From: Candidatus Dadabacteria bacterium | GTDB taxonomy: Bacteria > Desulfobacterota_D > UBA1144 > Nemesobacterales > UBA2774 | Length of the DNA: 22,865 nt | Direction of reading: 5' to 3' | NCBI GenBank assembly: GCA_020027805.1 | Contig: JAHKKQ010000022.1 | Span: forward strand, 1 to 22,865 | In this document: positions 1 through 7,122 of the stretch, one piece after another | Layout of the letters: each line of letters opens with the position of its first letter | Position numbering within the stretch: the first letter of the stretch is position 1 | The notes under the pieces: model-generated | Database searches by the model: none | Told to the model about the DNA's origin: nothing | Seen by the model: only the letters and a program-made list of their open reading frames with translations | Translations under genes and position numbers: made by a program

Positions 1-750
1 ATATCTGAGCACTCCGAAGATGGCAAACGGGACGGTGATGAGGAATATCCTCGACTCTATTTCGACCGTATAGATGGCGTATGTAACTATAGCGGTAGTT
101 GCGAAGATGCTGAGCGTGGTATCGAGAAAATTCGTGTTGTACCGGGAAAGCACCTCTCTGAAGGAGTTTTGCGGGTCGTTATGAAGGACGAGTTCATGGC
201 GTCGCTTCCCGAACGCGAGGAGAAGCGACAGCAGGAACGTCGTAAGAAGCAGCCAGTTGGAGACCTCTATCCCTGATGCTATCCCCCCGGCTTCGATCCT
301 CAGCACGAAACCGATAGCGATGCAGAACACGTCTATTATTTCGATCTTCTGAAGATAATACGAATATGAGAGTGAGAGTAACAGATACAGCACTGTTATG
401 ATGAGGAAATCGCTCCCGATAACGAAGGATGCCGCCAGCGACAAAGCGAGAGTCATTATTCCCAGGACGACCGCGGTAAATATGTTTATTCTTCCGGAGG
501 TCAGGGGCCTCTGCTTTTTTTTTGGATGCAGGCGGTCGTACTCGATGTCCGAGATATCGTTCACGATGTAAGCCGTAGATGATGCAAGCGAGAATCCTAC
601 GAAAGCGAGAAACATTTTGAAGAACATATCGGTGCTCGTAAAAAGCACACCCCCGAAAAAAGGGGGGGCCAGTACCAGGAAGTTTTTCACCCATTGCTGG
701 GGCCTGAGCGTGTACGCTATGTCTCGCAGGAAATGCTGCATTCCTAGCAT
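1..750 (-). CDS. UbiA-family prenyltransferase, decaprenyl-phosphate phosphoribosyltransferase-like (partial, 3' end outside window)
   Basis: The reverse strand reads open from an ATG at 750 (or an in-frame ATG at 741) to the window edge, about 250 residues of a family usually near 290-300. It carries the aspartate-rich motif NDISDIEYD near residue 64, followed at once by LHPKKKQRPLTSG. Farther on come VLRIEAGG and a WLLLTTFLLSLLLAFGKRR stretch, all between several hydrophobic helices. This pattern is that of Rv3806c-type enzymes, which move phosphoribose from PRPP to a polyprenyl phosphate in the inner membrane, feeding cell-envelope arabinose or polyprenol sugar pathways. Poly-C/poly-T runs at 656-668 keep the frame when counted, so the gene is intact here. 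Neither start has a clear Shine-Dalgarno. It is divergent from the phosphodiesterase gene, about 40 bp away. The exact substrate is inferred from family resemblance. Confidence 0.85.
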   Translation of the reverse strand, partial: MLGMQHFLRDIAYTLRPQQWVKNFLVLAPPFFGGVLFTSTDMFFKMFLAFVGFSLASSTAYIVNDISDIEYDRLHPKKKQRPLTSGRINIFTAVVLGIMTLALSLAASFVIGSDFLIITVLYLLLSLSYSYYLQKIEIIDVFCIAIGFVLRIEAGGIASGIEVSNWLLLTTFLLSLLLAFGKRRHELVLHNDPQNSFREVLSRYNTNFLDTTLSIFATTAIVTYAIYTVEIESRIFLITVPFAIFGVLRY

Positions 751-791
751 TCTACTATTTTTAAGTATATTAGCAAAGACTTGTTATTACT

Positions 792-1490
792 GTGTATATT
801 ACTCGGGTGGCCAGAACCTCGGAACGGCTCTTTGTCAAGATAGCGCACAGGGGCGCTAGCGCTTATGAGCCGGAGAATACTATCCGTTCATTCAGGAGGG
901 CGATCGAGCTCGGGGCGGATATGGTTGAGCTTGACGTAAGAAGATCGCTTGACAGGTGTCTGGTCGTCATTCACGACAGCAAAGTCGACCGGACGACGAA
1001 CGGGAGAGGACTTGTAAGGCTCAAGTCTCTCGCCGAAATCAAGGAGCTCGACGCCGGGATGGGGGAGAGCGTACCGACCCTTGAGGAGGCGTTTGAGACG
1101 GCGGCGGGCAAGACGAAGTTCGTGATCGAGCTCAAGGAGGACGGACTCGAAAATCAAGTAATCAAGGTCATAAGGGATTACTGTGAAATGGAAGACGTGT
1201 TCATTGTCTCCTTCAAGCCTCAGAGGTTAAAGGCCGTAAAGGAGCTGGAGCCGGTTTTGAAAACCGGGATCATTCTGTTCGCGTCCACAGACCCCTTGAG
1301 AATCGCCAGGATGTGCGGGGCGGATGCGGTCGCGCCGTTCAGGTGGTTTATCACAAAGAACCTCGCCGATAGGGCCCGTGACGCCGGGATTTATCTGTTC
1401 ACCTGGACCGTGGACGACAGGGATAAAGCCATGAGGCTGAGGGAGATAGGGGTCAGCGGGATTGTAACCAATAGGCCCGATTTAATATAG
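792..1490 (+). CDS. Glycerophosphodiester phosphodiesterase (GDPD family)
   Basis: 232 residues. The GDPD fold is shown by IAHRGASAYEPENT (His19, Arg20, then Glu28-Asn29-Thr30), VELDV (Glu46, Asp48), IHD (His61) and FVIELKE (Glu113), which are the metal and catalytic residues of the family, plus a late FTWTVDD segment. The enzyme hydrolyses glycerophosphodiesters to glycerol-3-phosphate and an alcohol. There is no signal peptide, so it is probably cytosolic, in phospholipid turnover. The ATG at 792 has no good Shine-Dalgarno and gives an atypical leader of about 16 residues before the HRG motif; an in-frame GTG near 807 is an alternative. It is followed 47 bp later by cysE on the same strand. 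Confidence 0.88.
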   Translation: MYITRVARTSERLFVKIAHRGASAYEPENTIRSFRRAIELGADMVELDVRRSLDRCLVVIHDSKVDRTTNGRGLVRLKSLAEIKELDAGMGESVPTLEEAFETAAGKTKFVIELKEDGLENQVIKVIRDYCEMEDVFIVSFKPQRLKAVKELEPVLKTGIILFASTDPLRIARMCGADAVAPFRWFITKNLADRARDAGIYLFTWTVDDRDKAMRLREIGVSGIVTNRPDLI

Positions 1491-1499
1491 CGAATATTG

Positions 1500-1505
1500 T
1501 ATAAT
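1500..1505 (+). promoter_or_regulatory. Possible -10 element of cysE
   Basis: A perfect TATAAT lies 32 bp before the cysE start, just past the stop of the phosphodiesterase gene. No convincing -35 is seen 16-18 bp upstream, so cysE may have its own weak promoter or simply be read through from the upstream gene. Confidence 0.3.
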
Positions 1506-1537
1506 GCGCGGATTCTGTTTCAGACATTTATAAAAAA

Positions 1538-2215
1538 ATGGGCATCCTAAAGGACATCAGGGCCGATTTTCAGGCGGTATTCGAGCGGGACCCCGCAGCG
1601 AGGGGCTCGCTCGAGGTAATCGCGGCATACCCCGGTTTTCAGGCGGCTTTCTCCCACCGTATTACACATTACCTGTGGAAGAAAAACTTTAAATTCACGG
1701 CCAGGGTCATGTCTCACCTTTCACGGTTTTTTACAGGGGTCGAAATACACCCGGGCGCCCTGATAGGGAAGGGGTTCTTCATCGACCACGGGATGGGTGT
1801 CGTTATCGGAGAGACATCCGAAATAGGGTGGAATGTGACCATCTACCATGGCGTTACCCTGGGCGGCACGAGTTTTACGAAGGGGAAGAGGCATCCGACT
1901 ATAGGGAATAATGTGACTATCGGCGCAGGCGCAAAAATCCTGGGTCCGCTGACCGTCGGGGATAATTCCAAGGTCGGGGCCAATTCCGTCGTTATCAGGG
2001 ACGTGCCACCGAATTCGACGGTAGTCGGCATACCGGGCAGTGTCGTACCCGGGGAGATTTTCCCCTTCTATTCCGGCCTCGAGCACCACAAACTGCCGGA
2101 CCCGATTTCTCCACTTGTTGAAAGGGTAAAGGAGCTCGAAGAGACCGTCCTTGCATTGAAGGGGGAGCTCGATGAGATACAAGATAAAGAGAGCCGCTAC
2201 AAGGCAGTTAAATGA
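1538..2215 (+). CDS. cysE: Serine O-acetyltransferase
   Basis: 225 residues, the short form of the enzyme. An N-terminal helical part (about 1-65) is followed by a left-handed beta-helix of hexapeptide repeats: [20 protein letters not shown] (68-87), [21 protein letters not shown] (100-110), then [20 protein letters not shown]. His84 matches the catalytic histidine of CysE and Glu69 sits where E. coli has an aspartate, which is common in this subgroup. It acetylates L-serine with acetyl-CoA, the first committed step of cysteine synthesis. The C-terminal tail (about 175-225) ends in a charged helix that may form a coiled coil. The ATG has no clear Shine-Dalgarno. No cysK lies beside it. Confidence 0.93.
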   Translation: MGILKDIRADFQAVFERDPAARGSLEVIAAYPGFQAAFSHRITHYLWKKNFKFTARVMSHLSRFFTGVEIHPGALIGKGFFIDHGMGVVIGETSEIGWNVTIYHGVTLGGTSFTKGKRHPTIGNNVTIGAGAKILGPLTVGDNSKVGANSVVIRDVPPNSTVVGIPGSVVPGEIFPFYSGLEHHKLPDPISPLVERVKELEETVLALKGELDEIQDKESRYKAVK

Positions 2216-2256
2216 GCTTCCTCGATAATACGGATTAAACCCGCGGCTGCCAGATC

Positions 2257-2667
2257 TTACTTGGCCAAAAGCGCAGCCGACACGACGGCAAAAGCTACTC
2301 CGGCCATCTCCCTCGGCCCGAGCTTCTCCCCAAGGAATATGAGCGCCAGTACGACAGTCAACGCCGGATAGACCGCGGACAGCGGGACGAGTACCGAAAG
2401 TTTCGCGTATTTGAGTGCGATAATAAAGAGTATAGTCCCAATGCCCCAGCTAAGGCCCATGAGGAGCGCGGGGTAGTTTACGGAGAAGTTATTGAATATG
2501 GCGTTCCTGTTCCAGACGACGAACGTCGTAAACACGGTGAGGGTCCCGACTCCTTCAAAGAAATACACCCGATACGAGATATCCTTAAAGGACGCGACCT
2601 TGCCCAAAAAACTGCCGAGAGAAAAGCAAACAAGGGCGAGTAGAGTCATTACGTACCATCTTTCCAT
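2257..2667 (-). CDS. Half-size EamA/DMT-family membrane transporter
   Basis: 136 residues starting at ATG 2667, chosen because an AGGAG sits 8 bases in front of it; a longer reading from 2745 lacks such a site and adds an unlike leader. It has five predicted membrane helices, beginning with MTLLALVCFSLGSFLGKVAS and ending with GVAFAVVSAALLAK. The PLSAVYPALTVVLALIFLGE segment is the typical end of an EamA domain. Full transporters of this family have two such domains (about 300 residues), so this one would work as a homo- or heterodimer, as the SMR-like half transporters do. The substrate cannot be told. It faces cysE tail to tail, 41 bp apart. Confidence 0.8.
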   Translation of the reverse strand: MERWYVMTLLALVCFSLGSFLGKVASFKDISYRVYFFEGVGTLTVFTTFVVWNRNAIFNNFSVNYPALLMGLSWGIGTILFIIALKYAKLSVLVPLSAVYPALTVVLALIFLGEKLGPREMAGVAFAVVSAALLAK

Positions 2668-2904
2668 CTGAGATCTCCTTTTTTCATTATTCAGACAATC
2701 CGGCCGCAGAGCCGGCTGATTATCACCGGCCGGAGGTATGAGCATGAACGTAATCGGATACCGTCCGGGATAAATCCGGCAGTTGAAACATTAACACAGC
2801 CTTAATTTTTTCTAAATATCCCCTTAATCTTGGAATGGTGTACTGATAATGCCACCTATTATCCGGTCCATTACCCTCCCTAACACCTTGGGTCCTTCTT
2901 GGCT

Positions 2905-2940
2905 ACTGGGGGTGATTGAAAAATCACCCCCAGTCTTTTT
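2905..2940 (+). terminator. Perfect intrinsic terminator without an assigned gene
   Basis: A 13-bp perfect stem (2905-2917 with 2922-2934) closes on a GAAA tetraloop and is followed by C and six T's. On the minus strand there is no T tract after the hairpin, so it ends plus-strand transcripts. The nearest upstream plus-strand gene is cysE, 690 bp away with an opposing gene between. Confidence 0.9.
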
Positions 2941-2982
2941 TCCGTTATTTTTATTAATCTTCATATTATATTAACCTGTCTA

Positions 2983-2991
2983 TGCTATTAT
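2983..2991 (+). promoter_or_regulatory. Extended -10 promoter candidate for the VOC gene
   Basis: TGCTATTAT is an extended -10 (TGn plus TATTAT) about 65 bp before the VOC start and downstream of the terminator. No good -35 is present, as is usual for extended -10 promoters. Confidence 0.4.
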
Positions 2992-3056
2992 GTTCTGTAA
3001 TGTATATACAAATGAAAAAAGCAAATTGTATTAATATTGCCGGGGAGGCTTAAACA

Positions 3057-3851
3057 ATGAGCGAAATGAAAGAATACGCGCCCGGAACTTTCTGCTGGGC
3101 GGAGCTCGTGGCGGATGACGCCGATAGAGCGAAGGAGTTTTATTCGGAGCTTTTCGGATGGAATTTTACAGATATGCCGATCGGTGACGGGAAGGTTTAT
3201 TCCATGGCTTCCGTCAACGGAAAAGACGCAGGCGCCATGTATCAGATGTGGTCTGAGCAGAAGGAGCAGGGAGTTCCGACTCACTGGGCAAGCTACGTAT
3301 CCGTATCGAATGTGGATGAAGCTGTGAAGGAAGCGCAGTCATTGGGGGGCGGGGTGATAGTCGGACCCATGGACGTATTCGATGCGGGGAGGCTGGCTTT
3401 AATCCTCGATCCGACGGGCGCCGCCGTATCGTTGTGGCAGCCGTTGAAGCACATAGGCGCCCGTGTCGTGAACGAACACGGGGCCCTCTGCTGGAACGAG
3501 CTTCTTACGAACGATACCGGGAAAGCCGGCGCATTCTACACCGGGCTTTTCGGATGGACTGCGAATGAGCAGGATATGGGCGGTATGCTTTATACGGTTT
3601 TCATGAACGGAGAAAGGCCCGCTGCGGGAATGATGAAGGTAGATAAGAGCTGGGGGGATGTGCCTTCCAACTGGCTTGTTTACTTTGCCGTTAACGACTG
3701 CGACGGCTGTGCCGCGGAAGCCGGATCTCTCGGGGGTGAGATATTAAACGGGCCGATGGACATACCGGGAGTGGGACGATTTGCCGTGATGATGGATCCC
3801 CAGGGCGCCGTATTCGCGGTTATTAAACTTGAGGGGGTTTACACGGGTTGA
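3057..3851 (+). CDS. Two-domain VOC (glyoxalase/dioxygenase fold) protein
   Basis: 264 residues made of two tandem VOC modules. Module 1 (about 8-127) opens with GTFCWAELVADDADRAKEFY and has LFGWNF; module 2 (about 137-258) opens with GALCWNELLTNDTGKAGAFY and has LFGWTA. Each ends in the usual strand, ILDPTGAAVSLWQ and MMDPQGAVFAVIK. This arrangement is that of the CFP30B/Rv0577-like group, often annotated as hydroxylase or glyoxalase-like without a proven reaction. The start is supported by GGGAGG 9 bases upstream. It stands alone, with its own promoter candidate, and converges with the DUF4159 gene. A short GC palindrome at 3859-3871 follows but has no T tract. The metal site is uncertain because the usual His/Glu ligands are not all evident. 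Confidence 0.87.
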   Translation: MSEMKEYAPGTFCWAELVADDADRAKEFYSELFGWNFTDMPIGDGKVYSMASVNGKDAGAMYQMWSEQKEQGVPTHWASYVSVSNVDEAVKEAQSLGGGVIVGPMDVFDAGRLALILDPTGAAVSLWQPLKHIGARVVNEHGALCWNELLTNDTGKAGAFYTGLFGWTANEQDMGGMLYTVFMNGERPAAGMMKVDKSWGDVPSNWLVYFAVNDCDGCAAEAGSLGGEILNGPMDIPGVGRFAVMMDPQGAVFAVIKLEGVYTG

Positions 3852-3889
3852 TTGACGGCCGGGGACCCCGGATACTTTGTAATCATTTG

Positions 3890-4648
3890 TTATAAGAGCT
3901 GTCTTCTCTTGATAAACGGGATGTGTATCTGGTCTTCTTTATAATTTCCGGTAAGCGCATAGAGAATCAGGTTGATGCCCATCCTGAACGCGAGCTCCCT
4001 TTGAGATTCGCCCCCCGGCAGGCACTCGAACTCCCATTTCCCGAACTCGTCTTCCGACCATGCTCCGCCGAGATCGTTCCTCGAGTAGAAGACGGCTGTC
4101 CTGTCCTCGTCGCCGAACGTAATGCCTTCGAGGTAAGGGTTCATAATTATTCTCCCGCTCGCCGAGTAAAGGAGATAGAATGATTTGTATACGACGTGGT
4201 CCTGCGTCAGGCGCGTAAGCGGAGATTCGGGGAGTATGTTTTTTAATTCCTCCCTGATCCGTGTATTGAACGGCGATATATCGGTGCCCGATGCATCGTC
4301 TATCACGAGAGTCCCACCCAGCTTGAGGTATTTCCTGAGCCTCCTCCTCTCTTCTTCCGTAAACGGCTCGAAGCTCGAGTCGCCGGCCATATAAAGGAAA
4401 GGGAAATTAAAGAGGTCGGCATCGGCAAGCCTCAGGACCCTTCTTTCGTAGGACGCAATAACGCTCGTCCTCAGCTCGAGGGCGCTCATGAGCCTCTTGT
4501 AATCCCTCGGCCTCGGGTCCCAATCCCCGTTATATTCGAGCTGGGCAAAGTGGAATTTGGAGCCTTCGTATAGCCCTAAAAGCGGAAAGGATACCGCTCC
4601 GATAGTCCCCACAAGGATATTTCTAAGGAATTCCCTTCTGGTAAGCAC
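3890..4648 (-). CDS. Tat-exported DUF4159 protein
   Basis: 252 residues from a GTG at 4648, which places a twin-arginine signal right at the N terminus: LTRREFLRN followed by a hydrophobic run to about residue 28. A longer TTG start at 4699 adds 17 residues; neither start has a good Shine-Dalgarno. The mature part matches DUF4159: FHFAQLEYNGDWDPRPRDY, then LFNFPFLYMAGDSSFEPFTE, then LRKYLKLGGTLVIDDASG, a glutamine-amidotransferase-like fold. The family usually travels with MoxR ATPases, DUF58 and von Willebrand factor A proteins; none is seen here, so this copy stands alone. The function is unknown, presumably periplasmic. It is downstream of the cold-shock gene on the same strand, about 160 bp away. 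Confidence 0.82.
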   Translation of the reverse strand: MLTRREFLRNILVGTIGAVSFPLLGLYEGSKFHFAQLEYNGDWDPRPRDYKRLMSALELRTSVIASYERRVLRLADADLFNFPFLYMAGDSSFEPFTEEERRRLRKYLKLGGTLVIDDASGTDISPFNTRIREELKNILPESPLTRLTQDHVVYKSFYLLYSASGRIIMNPYLEGITFGDEDRTAVFYSRNDLGGAWSEDEFGKWEFECLPGGESQRELAFRMGINLILYALTGNYKEDQIHIPFIKRRQLL

Positions 4649-4808
4649 ACTATTAAAATATTGCGGGCATTCAATTGCTCTGTCAAGTGAGAGAGGCAAA
4701 AGTGATCCGTTTTACGTCGAAAAACGGATAAAGAAATCCCCATTAGCAATTTTGATGGAAACTTCTTGTAAAGAGAACGCGCTTGCTATACGAAAGTCGA
4801 TACGTCTA

Positions 4809-5024
4809 TCAGGCCTGGCCCGAGCTCACCTTGACTACTTTTGTCGCCTGGGGTCCCTTCGGCCCTTCCGTAATATCAAATTCTACGGTCTCACCCTCGG
4901 TAAGGCTTTTATATCCGTCCCCTTCGATAACGCTGTAGTGAACGAATACGTCCTTGCCTATTTCATCCGACTGGATGAACCCGTAACCTTTGGAACTGTT
5001 GAACCACTTTACTTTACCCTGCAT
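4809..5024 (-). CDS. Cold-shock domain protein (CspA family)
   Basis: 71 residues, the usual length for the family and a single OB-fold domain. RNP1 is KGYGFIQ at 12-18 and RNP2 is VFVHY at 26-30, the nucleic-acid-binding strands. It begins with the typical QGKVKWFN. It binds single-stranded RNA or DNA as a chaperone that melts secondary structure in the cytosol. AGGAGG lies 11 bases before the ATG. A strong sigma-70 promoter is placed about 40 bp upstream, giving a leader of only about 33 bases. That is far shorter than the leader of cold-inducible E. coli cspA, so this copy may not use that kind of thermosensor. Confidence 0.95.
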   Translation of the reverse strand: MQGKVKWFNSSKGYGFIQSDEIGKDVFVHYSVIEGDGYKSLTEGETVEFDITEGPKGPQATKVVKVSSGQA

Positions 5025-5063
5025 AAAGCTCGATTCCTCCTAAGAATCTACTTCAAAGAGCTT

Positions 5064-5092
5064 ACTATTGCACGTTTTTTATATTTTGTCAA
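5064..5092 (-). promoter_or_regulatory. Sigma-70 promoter of the cold-shock gene
   Basis: On the minus strand TTGACA (5092-5087) is followed after exactly 17 bases by AATAGT (5069-5064), in an AT-rich region. Transcription would begin near 5057. Confidence 0.65.
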
Positions 5093-5153
5093 ATAGTATT
5101 TTTTGTATTTTGCAATTGATAGCGGGCATGGTTTGCGTTAGCTTTATCCTTCT

Positions 5154-6317
5154 ATGAAAAACAATAAATTACCCGGGATCGACAGGGCCTCGGTCGAGGG
5201 CTACAGGCAGGAGTTCCCCATAGTAAAGACAGGCATTTATCTCGACCACGCCGGTGTGGCCCCTATACCGGTCAGGGTTATAAGGGAGGTCGATAGGTTT
5301 CTGGCAGAAGCCGCCGAAAAAGCCATTATCAGCTATGAAGGCTGGATGGAAAGGGTAGAGGGTGTCAGGGCTCAGTCAGCGCGGCTCGTTGGCGCCGAAA
5401 AGGATGAAATCGCATTTATTAAAAACACATCCCACGGCATCTCCATAGTTACGGGCGGGCTCGATTGGAAAGAGGGTGATAATGTGCTTGTCTTCGAGAA
5501 AGAGTTCCCGTCCAACATCTATCCATGGCTCGGTTTGAAAAGTAAAGGGGTAGAAGTAAGGTTCATTCCGCTCAGGGACGACCGAATCCGCCTGGATGAT
5601 ATCGAGAACCTGATGGACAGGCGGACCAGGCTGGTCTCGATAAGCTCCGTACAGTCATTAAACGGCTTCATGATAGACCTTCGGAAACTAGGCGTCTTAT
5701 GCAGACGAAAAGGCGTGCTCTTTTTTGTAGACGCTATTCAGAGTCTGGGGGTTATCCCCATGGACGTCAGGGAATTCGGAGTGGATTTCCTCGCAGCTGA
5801 CGGCCATAAGTGGCTCCTTGCGCCTGAGGGGACGGGCATATTCTACTGTAGTATGGGGCGGGCTTCGGAATTGATGCCGAATTTGATCGGGTGGAAATCG
5901 GTGAAGAGCGACTACGATTTCGAGAATATAGATTTCACTCTCAAGGAAAACGCCCTCAGGTTCGAGGAGGGCTCGTTCAACGTGATGGGGATCAGGGCGT
6001 TGGGCGCCGCGCTCGATCTCTTATTCGAAATTGGTATCGAGAATGTCGGAGCGAGGGTTCAGGACCTCGGCGATTTAATTATGGATGAGGCCGGGAAGAG
6101 GGGGTTCCGGCTCAGGACGCTCCGCGACCGTAGTGAAAGGGGAGGTATAGTCTCTTTCTCGGGGGATTTCGATCCCGTCGATCTGAAAAACAAATTGAGG
6201 GAATCGAATATCGTGGTTAACAACAGGGGCGGAGCCCTGAGGATGGCGCCTCACTTCTACAATACCGAAGAAGAGATCATTAAGGTGTTCGAAGAGATCG
6301 ACAGGGTCTCATCCTGA
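5154..6317 (+). CDS. Class V aminotransferase (NifS/isopenicillin-N-epimerase-like), no desulfurase cysteine
   Basis: 387 residues, a fold-type I PLP enzyme. The PLP lysine is Lys219 in DGHKWLLAPEGTG; Asp193 and Gln196 in FVDAIQSLG would contact the cofactor, and KNTSHGISIV (90-99) is the early phosphate-binding loop. Overall it looks like cysteine desulfurases. However, the C-terminal region where SufS/IscS carry the catalytic cysteine reads NNRGGALRMAPHFYN, without cysteine. It is therefore more likely a lyase, epimerase or other aminotransferase of the family than the sulfur donor for the SUF operon. No Shine-Dalgarno is clear at ATG 5154. It is divergent from the cold-shock gene and followed by a terminator-like hairpin. 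Confidence 0.87.
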   Translation: MKNNKLPGIDRASVEGYRQEFPIVKTGIYLDHAGVAPIPVRVIREVDRFLAEAAEKAIISYEGWMERVEGVRAQSARLVGAEKDEIAFIKNTSHGISIVTGGLDWKEGDNVLVFEKEFPSNIYPWLGLKSKGVEVRFIPLRDDRIRLDDIENLMDRRTRLVSISSVQSLNGFMIDLRKLGVLCRRKGVLFFVDAIQSLGVIPMDVREFGVDFLAADGHKWLLAPEGTGIFYCSMGRASELMPNLIGWKSVKSDYDFENIDFTLKENALRFEEGSFNVMGIRALGAALDLLFEIGIENVGARVQDLGDLIMDEAGKRGFRLRTLRDRSERGGIVSFSGDFDPVDLKNKLRESNIVVNNRGGALRMAPHFYNTEEEIIKVFEEIDRVSS

Positions 6318-6364
6318 TTTTAATAAGGGTTTTCAAACTCTTTACCAATTCTCTCAATTGCAGG

Positions 6365-6391
6365 CCGGAGTTATTCAGCAATCCGGTTTTT
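6365..6391 (+). terminator. Probable terminator of the aminotransferase gene
   Basis: CCGGA(g)TT pairs with AATCCGG around a 7-base loop, with one bulged base, and is followed by five T's, about 50 bp after the aminotransferase stop. Confidence 0.5.
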
Positions 6392-6458
6392 GACTTCGAG
6401 ACTTAAGGGGGGCGGGTATTCAAGTCAAGCGTCGGAGTTTCGGTCTCCATTTATACGT

Positions 6459-6914
6459 CTAGCCGAAGAACCTGACGCCTGTGAGTCCGGCGACCGCTCC
6501 CACGAGGATTCCGTATATAACGTGTCCAATCAAATGCGCGGTCGCCACCTCGAGGCCTGCCTTCCTGAACCGTTCGAGCGGGTGGTGCTCGGCTACTGCG
6601 ACCACGAGTGTAAATCCGAATGCGACCCCGTGAGCAAACCCGATCATTCCTCCGTACGCTATTGCACCCGCGAGTGATACGGGCTCAAGCAGGCTTATCA
6701 GCGCGATGTAAACAAAGGCAAGAACTATTCCGACGATGAAATGAACAGTCAAGCCAAGCCCGAAGGAGTCTTCATAAGAGCGTGTGAAGAGGCTGCCGAT
6801 CGCCCTTATCATCGCGGCGTTCGCTATTCCCGCGTGCGATACGCCCCATAGCGCAATGCTCATTCCTGCGGTGCCGATGACGCCTGCCAGGGCAGTAAAT
6901 ATAATTGTATTCAC
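6459..6914 (-). CDS. Small four-helix membrane protein, unknown function
   Basis: 151 residues from a GTG at 6914, chosen because GGAGG lies 6 bases in front of it. Four hydrophobic helices are seen, at about 3-25, 57-80, 84-112 and 128-148. Histidines sit near membrane ends, in HFIVG, AEHHPLERF and HLIGHVIYG. Glycine- and alanine-rich helices suggest tight packing. It resembles small uncharacterised bacterial membrane proteins of the DUF6789/DUF1440 kind, but I cannot assign a family firmly. It lies between two plus-strand genes, convergent with the aminotransferase and divergent from ilvD, so it is transcribed alone. Confidence 0.72.
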   Translation of the reverse strand: MNTIIFTALAGVIGTAGMSIALWGVSHAGIANAAMIRAIGSLFTRSYEDSFGLGLTVHFIVGIVLAFVYIALISLLEPVSLAGAIAYGGMIGFAHGVAFGFTLVVAVAEHHPLERFRKAGLEVATAHLIGHVIYGILVGAVAGLTGVRFFG

Positions 6915-7056
6915 GGTACACCTCCGCAATTGAATTCGGGTCCATATCCGCTCTATGGCCGCGGACAGTCTGCCCTCATCTAATCCCCTTCAATTTAAAG
7001 ATAGCCTGTCTGGAGGGGCGCTTTCAATGGGTTTTTTTCAGCGCACCGCCGATTAA

Positions 7057-7084
7057 TTGACATAAAAAATATTGGTATGATAAT
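7057..7084 (+). promoter_or_regulatory. Sigma-70 promoter of ilvD
   Basis: A perfect TTGACA (7057-7062) is followed after 16 bases by GATAAT (7079-7084, five of six). The start site would be near 7091, giving a leader of about 30 bases, too short for a leader-peptide attenuator. Confidence 0.65.
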
Positions 7085-7122
7085 AATCTAATCTTCATGA
7101 TAGCTTAGACGGGAGGCTAGTG

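Larger units (their letters stand above)
2668..3056. other. Gene-poor gap with a terminator and a promoter
   Basis: Between the divergent EamA and VOC starts I see no ORF worth calling. The stretch holds a very strong plus-strand terminator at 2905-2940 and, after it, an AT-rich region with an extended -10 that probably drives the VOC gene. The 240 bp in front of the terminator have no recognised gene and could encode a small RNA. Confidence 0.5.

Noticed and set aside
656..668. Homopolymer runs (six A, seven G on the plus strand) in the UbiA gene as a possible frameshift
   Set aside because: Counting the bases keeps the motifs on both sides in one frame, so the gene is intact.
194..694. A 166-residue minus-strand reading frame that begins MGEKLPGTG
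   Set aside because: It is a shadow of the UbiA gene. The frame shifted by one base gives the clear prenyltransferase motifs NDISDIEYD and KKKQRPLTSG through to the window edge.
3859..3871. GC palindrome CCGGGGACCCCGG as a terminator after the VOC gene
   Set aside because: The loop would be tiny and no T tract follows; it may slow polymerase but is not a standard terminator.
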